Under the pieces are notes generated by a model. It did not search any database. It saw only the letters and a list, made by a program, of their open reading frames with translations, and was not told the origin of the DNA. Shown one piece after another: positions 9,991 to 21,792 of a stretch of 64,000 nt of DNA. A program made the position numbers and the translations under genes. Position 1 is the stretch's first letter; each line of letters opens with the position of its first letter. The DNA is from Misgurnus anguillicaudatus. Taxonomy: Eukaryota > Chordata > Actinopteri > Cypriniformes > Cobitidae. The stretch covers positions 6,452,501 through 6,516,500 of the forward strand of contig NW_027395283.1 of NCBI RefSeq assembly GCF_027580225.2, in the 5' to 3' direction.

Positions 9991-11643
9991 TTTAATTATT
10001 TAATTTTCATAAGGGTATATTTTGGAAAACTGTAGCCCATAGACCCCAAATAAATAAAATCCAGTAGCCATTCACGCAGTGACGGCCGCGTGGTGACTTC
10101 TTTATCGAGGGCACATGATGCAAATCTCATCACAACATGTAGCCTGTCATGTGTGTGGCATGAATTTAGTGTAGTGTCTTGCAAGTATTTTGTGAGCGCC
10201 TCTTTAATTACAAATCCTTTCGATGTGTGTCCAGCAGGCACGAAGCATGATGCACATGGTTCACATGACGCAACAAACACATATTTTGACATGATGAGCA
10301 ACACACATGACACCCCAAACACAAATTTTTGAATCCTTCACAAGAGAAGTCACCAGCCACCCCTGCACCACACCATAGTTGGTGAAACAAACTGTAAACT
10401 TATTTCTGAAATCTGATTGGTTGATTGAAATGTTACCCCCGGGTCAACATAAAGTTGCCCTGAGGACATCAACCACTTGGCAAAATCAGGAGAGCCTAGT
10501 TGCTCAATGCTCTTCTCATGGACCTAAACTCATGGACTCAGCATGACTCAGCTTGTCTCAATGTTGGCTAAACATTCTAAACACTTTCAGTATTGAAGGT
10601 CTGGCCAGAGCATGATAGAGGCCTTTGGTGTATGGTGATAATTCACTTAGTATCTATCAAAACATAAAATCAGTTCTACATATGAACAAATCCTCTCAGT
10701 ATAGCAAACATTGGAGACAATGTAAATAAAAGATTTTTGTGCAGTTTTGACTGTTAAATTTATTAAAATTACACTCAGACATCCCACCCTACAAAAACTG
10801 ATTGGGAAGGAAGCTCACCAACAAGCCCCCGCAAAAAAAACATACATTTAAAATAATTAAATCATCAATATAAATTATATATTATTTTGTGTTATGTTGT
10901 TTATTAGCCTACTTTAATATGGTTGCTCTTTTAACAGCTATAAAATATATGTACAATTATGAAGGACACCTTAAACTCCTTTGACCCTATATTTATAAAA
11001 AACTACACATATTTAAAATAAGATAAAAAGGAACAAATAAAGATATGATCAAATGTTTTTGTTTTGTTTAAAAGCAGAGGGTTTACACACAGATACACTT
11101 TTATGTACATGAAAAATAAAGTAAATATTGTATTATTTTCCAGTGTTTTTTTTTTGGACACTCTGTCATTTACTGTACATTGTAAATAAACTACTGTACA
11201 GTGGTTTACTGAGCTGAAGAGAGAGGTTGATTGTAAGCCTGCCCACAGTGAAAACTGATTGGTCTAGATATCAGAATACGGTGAATATGGTCTGTCACTT
11301 TCTCACTTTTGCTAATTATGTTAGATCGCTTTAGACTTGCAGGAAAATTTTAACCTGAGCCTGAACCTAACTAATTTTTGCAATGTTTTGTCATCATATT
11401 ACAAATAACATTTTAAATGCACTAATACCCATGCAAGCTTTGGGTAAAAAATGCAAGGCTTCTGTTACATTGATGCAGCCGTCTTTACTTAGAAGTTATC
11501 CTGCAGTCCTTTGGGACTTCATAAACTATTAGGCTACATGTCTTGCTTTTAGCGTCACCATGGTTTGTGAAGTAAGACAGTCTGAAAACATAGGCATAAA
11601 CCTTTCAGGATCCCTGTTTAAAACAGGGCATGAAATGACAATT
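9991..11643. other. Noncoding DNA, nothing recognised
   Basis: A/T-rich sequence without a convincing ORF, RNA gene or defined repeat boundary. Short ORFs around 9996-10390 overlap on both strands and show no protein motif. Confidence 0.5.
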
Positions 11644-14600
11644 ACATATGGGGGTCCATGTCGGGAGCTTGTATGGGACTGATTGTGTTTGCCCATTTTG
11701 GTCTAATATGATTTGACAGAAAGGGTCCCATAAGTGTTTCCTTATTTAGAATCCATATACTCATGACCTATGTGGGTCCCACTTTGGGCCCATATAAGGA
11801 GTCTTTATAGGAATTATTGTGTTTGCCCATGTTGTACCCATATGGTTTGGCCGAAAGGGTCCCAAATGTGTATCCTCATTCAAAACCCATAAACTCATGA
11901 CCTATGTGGGTCCCACTTCAGACCCATATAAGAAGCCTACATGGGAATAATTGTGTTTGCCCATGTTTTACCCATATGGCTTGGCCCAAAGGGTCCCATA
12001 TGTGTTTCCTTATTCAAAACACATATACAGGTGACCTATGTGGGTCCCACTTCTAAACCATATAAGAAGCCTATATGGGAATAATTGTGTTTGCCCATGT
12101 TGTACCCATATGGTTTGGCCAAAAGGGCCCCATGTGCGTTTTCTTATTCAAAAGACATATACAGGTGACCTATGTGGGTCCCACTTTCGGCCCATATAAG
12201 GAGCCTATATGGGAATAATTGTGTTTGCCCATGTTGTACCCATATGGTTTGGCCAAAAGGGCCCCATATGCGTTTCCTTATTCAAAAGACATATACAGGT
12301 GACCTATGTGGGTCCCACTTTCGGCCCATATAAGGAGCCTATATGGGAATTATTGTGTTTGCCCATGTTGTACCCATATGGTTTAGCCAAAAGGGCCCCA
12401 TATGTGTTTCCTTATTCAAAAGACATATACAGGTGACCTATGTGGGTCCCACTTTCGGCCCATATAAGGAGCCTATATGGGAATATTTGTGTTTGCCCAT
12501 GTTGTACCCATATGGTTTGGCCAAAAGGGCCCCATATGTGTTTCCTTATTCAAAAGACATATACAGGTGACCTATGTGGGTCCCACTTTTGGCCCATATA
12601 AGGAGCCTATATGGGAATATTTGTGTTTGCCCATGTTGTACCCATATGGTTTGGCCAAAAGGGCCCCATATGTGTTTCCTTATTCAAAACACATATACAG
12701 GTGACCTATGTGGGTCCCACTTCTAAACCATATAAGAAGCCTATATGGGAATAATTGTGTTTGCCCATGTTGTACCCATATGGTTTGGCCAAAAGGGCCC
12801 CATATGCGTTTTCTTATTCAAAAGACATATACAGGTGACCTATGTGGGTCCCACTTTCGGGCCATATAAGGAGCCTATATGGGAATAATTGTGTTTGCCC
12901 ATGTTGTACCCATATGGTTTGGCCAAAAGGGCCCCATATGCGTTTCCTTATTCAAAAGACATATACAGGTGACCTATGTGGGTCCCACTTTCGGCCCATA
13001 TAAGGAGCCTATATGGGAATTATTGTGTTTGCCCATGTTGTACCCATATGGTTTAGCCAAAAGGGCCCCATATGTGTTTCCTTATTCAAAAGACATATAC
13101 AGGTGACCTATGTGGGTCCCACTTTCGGCCCATATAAGGAGCCTATATGGGAATATTTGTGTTTGCCCATGTTGTACCCATATGGTTTGGCCAAAAGGGC
13201 CCCATATGTGTTTCCTTATTCAAAACACAGACATGTGACCTATGTGGGTCCCACTTTCAGCCCATATAAGGAGCCTATATGGGAATATTTGTGTTTGCCC
13301 ATGTTGTACCCATATGGTTTGGCCAATAGGGTTCCATATGTGTTTCCTTATTCAAAACACATATACAGGTGACCTATGTGGGTCCCACTTTCAGCCCATA
13401 TAAGGAGCCTATATGGGAATATTTGTGTTTGCCCATGTTGTACCCATATGGTTTGGCCAATAGGGTTCCATATGTGTTTCCTTATTCAAAACACATATAC
13501 AGGTGACCTATGTGGGTCCCACTTTCAGCCCATATAAGGAGCCTATATGGGAATATTTCTGTTTGCCCATGTTGTACCCACTTGGTTTGGCCAAAAGGGC
13601 CCCATATGTGTTTCCTTATTCAAAAGACATATACAGGTGACCTATGTGGGTCCCACTTTCGGCCCATGTAAGGAGCCTATTTGGGAATATTTGTGTTTGT
13701 CCATGTTGTAACCATATGGTTTGGCCAATAGGGTTCCATATGTGTTTCCTTATTCAAAACACATATACAGGTGACCTATGTGGGTCCCACTTTCAGCCCA
13801 TATAAGGAGCCTATATGGGAATAATTGTGTTTGCCCATGTTGTACCCATATGGTTTGGCCAAAAGGGCCCCATATGTGTTTCCTTATTCAAAACACAGAC
13901 ATGTGACCTACGTGGGTCCCACTTTCGGCCCATATAAGGAGCCTATATGGGAATAATTGTGTTTGACCATGTTGGACACATATGGTTTGGCCAAAAGGGT
14001 CCCATATGTGTTTCATTATTCAAAACACATATACAGGTGACCTATGTGGGTCCCACTTTGGACCCATATAAGGAACCTATATGGGAATAATTGTGTTTGA
14101 CCATGTTGGACACATATGGTTTGGCCAAAAGGGTCCCATATGTGTTTCCTTATTCAAAACACATATACAGGTGACCTATGTGGGTCCCACTTTGGACCCA
14201 TATAAGGAATCTATATGGGGATAATTGTGTTTGCCCATGTTGTACCCATATGGTTTGGTTAAAAGGGTCCCATATGTGTTTCCTTATTCAAAACACATAT
14301 ACAGGTGACCTATGTGGGTCCCACTTTCAGCCCATATAAGGAGCCTGTATGGGAATAATTGTGTTTGCCCATGTTGTAACCATATGGTTTGGCCAAAAGT
14401 GTCCCATATGTGTTTCCTTATTCAAAAGACATATACAGGTGACCTATGTGGGTCCCACTTTTAGCCCATATAAGGAGCCTGTATGGGAATAATTGTGTTT
14501 GCCCATGTTGTAACCATATGGTTTGGCCAAAAGTGTCCCATATGTGTTTCCTTATTCAAAAGACATATACAGGTGACCTATGTGGGTCCCACTTTTGGCC

Positions 14601-15808
14601 CATATAAGGAGCCTATATGGGAATATTTGTGTTTGCCCATGATGTACCCATATGGTTTGTCAAATAGGGTCCCATGTGGGTTTCCTTATTCAAAACACAT
14701 ATACAGGTGACCTATGTGGGTCCCACTTTCAGCCCATATAAAGAGCCTATATGGGAATAATTGTGTTTGCCCATGTTGAACCCATATGGTTTGGCCAAAA
14801 GGGTCCCATATGTGTTTCCTTATTCAAAACACATATGCAGGTGACCTATGTTGGTCCCACTTTGGGCCCATATAAGGAGCCTATATGGGGATAATTGTGT
14901 TTGCCCATGTTGTACCCATATGGTTTGGCCAAAAGGGTCCCATATGTGTTTCCTTATTCAAAACACATATACAGGTGACCTATGTGGGTCCCACTTTGGG
15001 CCCATATAAGGAGCCTATTTGGGAATAATTGTGTTTGCCCATGTTGTACCCATATGGTTCGGCCAAAAGGGTCCCATATGTGTTTCTTATTCAAATACAT
15101 ATACAGGTGACCTATGTGGGTCCCACTTCGGGCCCATATAAGGAGCCTATATGGGAATAATTGTGTTTGCCCATGTTGTACCCATATGGTTTGGCCAAAA
15201 GGGCCCCATATGAGTTTCCTTATTCAAAACACAGACATGTGACCTACGTGGGTCCCACTTTCGGCCCATATAAGGAGCCTATATGGGAATAATTGTGTTT
15301 GCCCATGTTTTACCCATATGGTTTGGCCAAAAGGGTCCCATATGTGTTTCCTTATTCAAAACACATATATAGGTGACCTATGTGGGTCCCACTTTGGACC
15401 CATATAAGGAACCTATATGGGAATAATTGTGTTTGCCCATGTTGGACCCATATGGTTTGGCCAAAAGGGTCCCATTTGTGTTTCCTTATTCAAATCACAT
15501 ATACTCATAACCTATGTGGGTCCCACTTTGGACCCATATAAGGAACCTATATGGGAATTATTGTGTTAGCCCATTTAAGACCCATATTGGTTGCCCAAGA
15601 GGGCCCCATATGTGTTTCCTATTATGAGCCCATGCCCTCATTTCCCATTAACATCCCAACTAGGACCCATATAGGGAGCCTATGTTTTTTAACCCATGTG
15701 GGGCCTACTACACTAACCCAAGTGAGTCCCATATAAGATGCCCATAATAGGACCATGCCCACTTGGTACCCATGTAGCCCAAGTAAAACCCATGTGGGGC
15801 CCACATAT
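11644..15808. repeat. 134-bp tandem repeat (large minisatellite/satellite array)
   Basis: About 31 tandem copies of a 134-bp unit; identical landmarks recur at 12209, 12343 and 12477. Outer copies are more diverged than inner ones. Inner copies show a higher-order period of five units: the block from about 12050 recurs 670 bases later with the same private variants (ACTTCTAAACC and TGCGTTTTC). Each unit holds dyads: GTGGGTCCCAC, CCATATGG, and CCCATATA/TATATGGG around a 7-base loop. Several CCATAT-like motifs about 33 bases apart suggest an older short sub-repeat. The 75-codon ORFs starting every 134 bases are by-products, because 134 is not a multiple of three and the frame changes each unit. 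Confidence 0.95.
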
Positions 15809-16075
15809 ACATGTTGGCTGGGTCATTCATGTCAGTACAGTCTGCACACCAGCGACATCTCGTGGACTTTGATTGTATTGCATCAAATGAGTCAATCTGG
15901 ACCAAACCCGAACTCAAAAGTAATATTTAATACATTTATAAACTGATGATTTTACCCCTGATGATGTAAAACATTTCTGTTAGTGTTGATGTAAAACTAA
16001 GAGTAAACACAAGCTGTCAGAATTTATGTGTGAAACAGGTCGATTCATTCACTGTCTCTCTTTCATCTTTCTCTG

Positions 16076-16076
<1 letters not shown>
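15809..16076. other. Noncoding DNA, nothing recognised
   Basis: The last diverged satellite fragment fades out near 15808. No gene is visible up to the CT repeat. Confidence 0.4.

Positions 16077-16158
<82 letters not shown>
16077..16158 (+). repeat. CT microsatellite
   Basis: Uninterrupted CT dinucleotide run of about 80 bases. Confidence 0.98.
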
Positions 16159-16161
<3 letters not shown>

Positions 16162-16830
16162 ACATGAAATAAACATGATATTCAATAATCTAAACTTTAC
16201 TGATATTAATTGTGCAGACATCAGTTGTATGTCGCTTACTGATAACTGTAAAGATGAAATGAGCGTAATTTACAGTTTTAATACAGTGACATAAAGTTTA
16301 ATAAAATGATAAACTTGACATTTCAGCTTTGGTCTATCGCTGTTGATTATCTGTCAGACGCTTTCTGAACGGCAGAGTCAAACTGCGCCATCTAATGGAC
16401 AAACACAAACTTTATAATAAATTTACAATAAAACACAACACATTCTATGCCTAATCCAAAATAAATATAAACACAAAACTGTAAATTCATACTCAGTGAA
16501 CAGTGAATAACCGAAAACTAAACACAAATAGATGATGAACCTGAACAAAGGAGAAATCCTGTCAGAGAGAGGTAAAGTTCAGGTTATTTAAGTGATTATG
16601 TTTGTAGTTTTCAAGGTGATGTAGCTGACATTGATTATTATTACAAACTTGTATGCAATGAACCTCAAACACACAAAGAAGCTGAAACATCAGAGAAGAC
16701 AGATGAGTGAGTTAAGATTATAGATGAAGAGATGAAGTCTATAAAGTGTTAACGTTTACTCTGATCAGTCTACAATGAAGGTCAAGAATTAGTGAGTGTG
16801 TCTACACTATTAAGAAAAACAGTGATGAAC

Positions 16831-17496
16831 AGATAAATACAAAGCACGATATGATGTCAAAGGTTAAAGTCAAGAGAGAGGTGTGAACCATGACGAGACT
16901 TTTACTACAACTGCCAGTATGACGAGATACTGAAACAGAAAACAGTTCAGGAAAATATGATTGTTCATCAAATGGATGTAAAGACAGAATATTTACATGA
17001 ACCAATAAAATGACATTTATATGAAACAACCAGAGGATTACGAGATAAAATCTCAAAGTAATACAAAACTGATGTGTATAAACTGAAAAAAATCACTGTA
17101 TGGACAGCTGATATAATTGATAGAAGTACTACAAGTTACTGCATTAACATGAACAAAAATGATCCATTAATCTCATGAAGACTAAAAGACAGTCTACTGT
17201 TACACTGTCCACATGTGAAGCTGAGTTTATGACATTAACTGTGACTGTACACGAGTGTTAGAAAACATTGATGGACTGAAATATCAATCTAGAGTTTATG
17301 AAGACAATCAGGGTGTCATAGCGTCAGAAAAAAATCCTGTAAACATGTGGACATTAAATGTCATTTTGTGAGGTCTGTGATAAAGGAGGACAGAATTAGT
17401 CTGAGATACTGTCCAACTGATGATATGATTGAAGATATACTAACAAAACCAGCAACAAACATCATGACATTTAACTCATTTATGTTTGCTGGATGA
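16831..17496 (+). pseudogene. Ty1/copia retrotransposon pol relic (RT and RNase H fragments)
   Basis: Translated fragments match copia-type pol. One part (16831-17045) resembles the start of RT, with IVHQMDVKT (the motif A region) at about 16958-16986 and a degraded copy of the following conserved E-Q-P-E-G-Y-like block. A second part (17190-17496) matches the end of RNase H: TLSTCEAEFM, YEDNQGVIA with the conserved Asp, HVDIKCHFVR, and RYCPTDDMIEDILTKP, closed by TGA at 17494-17496. The middle of RT, including the catalytic box, is missing. Stops and frame changes are frequent, so it is old. No LTRs were recognised. Copia elements are sparse in fish genomes. Confidence 0.8.
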
Positions 17497-17938
17497 ATTT
17501 TCTTCTGTTGAAATGATCAAATAGAAATGTGAGTGTTAAGATTTATAAGTATTGTGCTCTCATTTATATTTGATTTGTTTAACTTTTATTTTTGTGAGCC
17601 ACCCAATCACATTGCAGAGTGTATGTCATGTGACCTAATCAGTGACTGAATGAATTTTCATTTTCATGATGGTAGTTTGTGAAGTTGTTACAGGATAAAT
17701 TTCCAACCATTTGGAATGAGAATCTACCAAAATCTTTCTCAAGGGTCCTGTATAATCCACATGTGTGACCAGCAGACATCAGATGATCACAGCCAGAACG
17801 CTCGTGTCGATGGTGCCGGCCGGTGATCAGACCCACACTCTGTGTCTGAGCTGTGATACGAGACAGAGCTGTGATCAGACCTCATATCTGATCATGTGAC
17901 AGTCTTTGTGTCTGTAATGTCTCTCCTTACACACTTAC

Positions 17939-18095
17939 GTGCTACAACCTGCAGGTTAAGGACACAGGTGCTCTTTCCTATGATGTTTGACATAGTGCAC
18001 TGATACAGGCCGGATGTGCTGGTGCTGATGTTTCTCAGTGTCCCTGCATCTGATCTGAGAACAGCACCATCAGTTATCTTATACATTTCATTCAT
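17939..18095 (-). pseudogene. Single Ig-like domain exon (second half of an Ig fold)
   Basis: On the minus strand an open segment encodes the end of an immunoglobulin domain: a TLRNIS strand, the tell-tale [10 protein letters not shown] (Tyr-x-Cys of strand F), a second cysteine after KST, and the VLNLQV G strand. It is bounded by an AG acceptor (complement of CT at 18096-18097) and a GTAAGT donor (complement of ACTTAC, 17933-17938), giving a 157-base exon. Half-Ig exons of this kind are typical of CTX/VSIG/CXADR-like cell-surface receptors. No other exon of such a gene was recognised on the minus strand within the window, so it may be an orphan exon, a pseudogene, or part of a gene whose other exons are too decayed or too distant to see. 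Confidence 0.55.
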
Positions 18096-18719
18096 CTGTA
18101 CATTCAACACACACTTTAGATTTCAGTGGAGAAAATAAAGAAACTGTGAATAATGTTTCTATTGTCTATGACACACTGCAGAATAACTGTAATAACACAA
18201 ATGTCCGGTAGGTGGCAGTGGAGGCGGAGTTTTCTTTACATCTAATGTTTAATGTCTGATATAATTATCTTGATATTTTGTCTTTTTATTCAATGAAATG
18301 TTTATGTACGCACAATTATATTTTATCTACAATTAATCTTTTAAACTAAAAGTGTGTGTTTTTTTAAGACCTCGCTGTGTTTATTAAATCAAACACTTGA
18401 TAAAGTTCACACTATGATAAATACATGAATGTAAATGTAGTTCACACAAATAATAAAATATCACTTAGTCTACATTATATTAAACCCATATGACTTTATT
18501 AGGTTTACATTAGTTAAACAAAAGAGGAGTAATTTTGATTTGAGTTTAATTCTTGTTAATGCTGATGTGCTCTTTGTTTCATGCAGTGAATGTAAACATA
18601 TTGACTCACATTAATGATTAAGTCTCGTTTATAAATTAAATCTGTTAAATTATTTGTAATCAGATGTTTAATGTTTGTTTACTGTCAGCAGAGGGAGAAA
18701 CACCTCAAACACTTCCTCA

Positions 18720-18791
18720 TACAATAGTGACGTCACAGATGAAAGTGAAAGTAAATTGTTTCGTGTTTATCTTCCGCCATTTTGAACAGGT
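18720..18791 (+). promoter_or_regulatory. Putative interferon-responsive promoter and noncoding exon 1 of the NLR gene
   Basis: A palindromic CRE (TGACGTCA) sits at 18728-18735, an IRF/ISRE-type element GAAAGTGAAAGT at 18741-18752, and a YY1-type CCGCCATTTTG at about 18774-18784. A GT donor follows (GAACAG then GTAGAG, GT at 18790-18791). This arrangement suits a TATA-less, interferon-inducible promoter with a short untranslated first exon spliced to the exon starting at 24739. The link to the NLR gene is inferred from position and strand. Confidence 0.55.
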
Positions 18792-19055
18792 AGAGTTGAT
18801 TTCTTAACATATCGATGATCAAATTGATTAATATAACACGTATAAATAGCTTTACAGGTATTTTTGTGTGTGTAGTTGATGTAAAAGTTGTAGTATTTTG
18901 AGAAAGTGAATCCAGTCAGATTGTGATGACAGCGAGTGTTCAGGGGTGTATTCCAGAAAGCAGGGTAAATTTACCATCAGATTAACCCTGAACTTTGGGT
19001 TGATCAACCCCAAACTTGCTTACTCTGGGTATGTCGGTTCCAAAACACAGTTTTT

Positions 19056-20293
19056 GGGCTCTATCTTACACCCGGCGCAATGCAGCGCAATGCGCGACGC
19101 AAGTGTTTTTCGCTAGTTTCCACCCTAATTTTCACGTTTAGCGCCGCGTTGTTTAAATAGCAAATGCATTTGCGCCCCCTTTTGCGCCCATGGGCGTTCT
19201 GGTCTGAAAATGAGGTGTGTTCAGGCGCATTGTTGGCGCGTTGCTATTTTGAGGCAACTAAAATAGACTACGCCATTGACCAACAAAAACCTGGTCTAAA
19301 GTCTAAAGTCAATGGCGCAATATGTTTTATGTTATTTAAAGAGCGCATTAGTAAAATGCGCCTATAAACGGGAGGACAACGCGGGTTTGCTTATCACAAA
19401 GTACATGAATGCGCAGCAGCACAAAAAATGCTTTTAAATATGAAAGATTGAAGGATTGAATGTAAAAGATTATTATTGAGTCTCTTTGACATATTTATAA
19501 ATGAGGACTGATTATGAGACGTTAGAAGGCGCAAAGAGCTGCTTTACCTGCAGCCTGGTAAGTAAATAAATGCTTTGCTTTGAACAAATGCATCTGTTTT
19601 TAAATGTTTTTTTTTTAATGCTACCTCACGGATTTATTGTATATGATGTACCTGTGGATATGGTGAGATGATAAACATTTGTAAGTAATGCTTAAAAAAA
19701 CTCTTTGCTAAAAAAAACGCTGTCCAAAGTGCTGAAACGTGAGGAGAGCCGTTTGTAATTTCTTTATCTCCTGTTTGTTACAAATAAAGTATTTTTAGAG
19801 TACAAACCTTATCTTACATACTTGTAAATTATGTTTTGATGATATTGGATAGCCATACATTTAAAGCAATTACAAGCCTGCTTTTTACTTCCATGACTAA
19901 AAGAAAACGGGTTTTAAAGGTTTTAATAAAAAAAAAAAAACAATTTCAATACAAGTGAAAAACAACACAATTATTTAACATTAATCTTAAACTGGGGATC
20001 TTCTAGCTCCGCTTAGTTTTTCAGTTTACAAAGTCCGTCATCTAAATAGGGATTAGACATAGCGCCAGCGCAACTTGCTTTTAAAGGGAATGAGAGCTGT
20101 GACTCTCATTGGTTTACTGCACGTTACGCCCAAAATACTCCCATTACAATAGGACCAACCCTTTTAGACCATGCGCTCGGCGCAAAAATTTTTTTTCCCG
20201 TCGTTAAATTAGCAAAAGTGGATTCGGACACGCCCATTTAGACGTTGCGCTGTGCGCTTTAGACAATGCGCTTAGATCGTTAAAATAGGGCCC
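19056..20293. mobile_element. Nested inverted-repeat element with GGGCYCTAT ends
   Basis: Interrupts copy 1: the uninterrupted sequence CACAGTTTAAGAGTTAG is present in copy 2 near 21895 but is split here. The insert begins GGGCTCTATCTTAC and ends GTTAAAATAGGGCCC. Both ends are rich in GCGC-type hexamers (GGCGCAATGC, AATGCGCTTAG). No long ORF. Its style resembles fish PIF/Harbinger-like non-autonomous elements, but I cannot confirm the family. Confidence 0.7.
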
Positions 20294-20734
20294 TAAGAGT
20301 TAGTTCAATCAACCCTCTTAAAGTAACCCAGAGTTAATGCGCGCTCACGGCAACAACATAAAGGCATTGTCAATGGATCACAGATTTCACGAGTCACAAT
20401 GGAAACGTCAGAGAACTTAAAAGTTTTTAAATGAGAAATAACATTATAAACCAATACTTTCTGTCAAAATCAATGTTTTATAATCGGCTTAGAAGTGTGT
20501 GATTACAAAACAGATAAAATTAATTAATTAAATAATTAATACGAACCTATTTTACCCCATTTAAGTCCAATATTATATGTGTCTCAACGAAAATACACAT
20601 AATATTATTTAAATATTATTTAAAAGCCTGTAAAAATAATCATAGATTTTATATATGATTTTAAATATATTAATTATATCTAATTAGATATATCTAATTA
20701 GATATAATTAGACATAATTAAGATTATATTTTCT

Positions 20735-20960
20735 CTTACAAAAATTAACAATGGTTTTACTACAGTTAAAACAAAAAACATGGTAACAGTAAAACCATGG
20801 TAACCACAAAATAACCATGGTTCTGACAACAATGGTTTTCAAAAACCATAGTTAAACCATGGTTAGTGTAGTAAAACCATGGTTTTGCTGATCAATGCCC
20901 CCCCAAAAAACATGGTTACCACAACTTTACACCAATAAAAACATGGTTAATTTTCGTAAA
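20735..20960. repeat. AACCATGGTTTT-type repeat, copy 2
   Basis: Repeated ACCATGGT palindromes flanked by TTTTACTACAGT and AGTAAAACC, the same family as at 9685-9990. It lies within the CAG-flanked transposon and is therefore also present in the sister copy at 22325-22460. Confidence 0.55.
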
Positions 20961-21792
20961 GGTTGTGGCACATCAAGTGCATAATCTGTCATAAGGCTTA
21001 CAGTTTTTTTTAGATATGATTGTATTGTGTATGCATAAAATGCACTATGATTATATTCACTATATTGTACTTATTTCACTTCTGCTCCTTTGGGTGACCC
21101 TGTTTAGTTTTTGGACTTTCCATTGTATGACACTGTATCACCTTGGAACTTTAGATTAATCTCAAATTATCTAGTAAGTGAAAGATGAGGTTATTTATGA
21201 ATTGACAAAATTGATATGGAAATGTACTTTATTGTTAACATTAATTAACTGATGGAAATGTGTTTCATACATACACTGATATTTGGAGATATATTAATAA
21301 TGAACATAATTAAATGTATTTAGTCCACACACAAATATGAATCAATTTTTATTAATAATGGACATAATTTAATGTGTAGTAATTAGTCCAATCACAAATA
21401 TCAATCCATGTTATTAAAAAACTGTTTCTTTAAAGAAAAATCACAATTTTTTAAGAAAGCAATAAATATTTGCCACTGTAAATGTAATAAAATAAATGCT
21501 TTAACATTGTAATATTATGCAAAATATATGCTTCCACGCCCGCTGCACGCTCATCATATGTACACGCATGCGCAGACATCCTCCGGAGCCTCGTTTTATT
21601 AACTAAAATGAACTTATCCTGCAACATAATCTGCTCCGGAGCAGGTTATCTTCAGAGAGTCAGTTGCTGTGGTTACTTACATAACCCGAAAGTTACCTCA
21701 GTTTTTGGAACCGACAGCAGAGGTTATCCGCTTACTTACTCCTAAACTTACCCGGGTAAGTCACATAACCTGCTTTCTGGAATACACCCCAG

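Larger units (their letters stand above)
18944..21789. mobile_element. DNA transposon copy 1 with GGGTGTATTCCAGAAAGCAGG ends
   Basis: Starts GGGTGTATTCCAGAAAGC and ends with its inverse (CTTTCTGGAATACACCC). CAG is present on both sides (18941-18943 and 21790-21792), which may be a 3-bp target duplication. No transposase ORF is seen, so it is non-autonomous. It carries a nested element at 19056-20293 and an ACCATGGT-type repeat at 20735-20960. The right CAG is shared with copy 2. Confidence 0.8.

Noticed and set aside
12209..13372. Repeated ORFs of 75-119 codons starting every 134 bases
   Set aside because: They are reading frames through a noncoding tandem repeat whose unit length is not a multiple of three; there is no codon-level conservation or domain.
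11644..15808. CRISPR-like regular repeat spacing
   Set aside because: Units are contiguous without unique spacers and the context is vertebrate; it is a satellite array.
17639..17836. Minus-strand ORF of 65 codons near the Ig exon
   Set aside because: No splice signals or Ig features; its sequence does not continue the domain.
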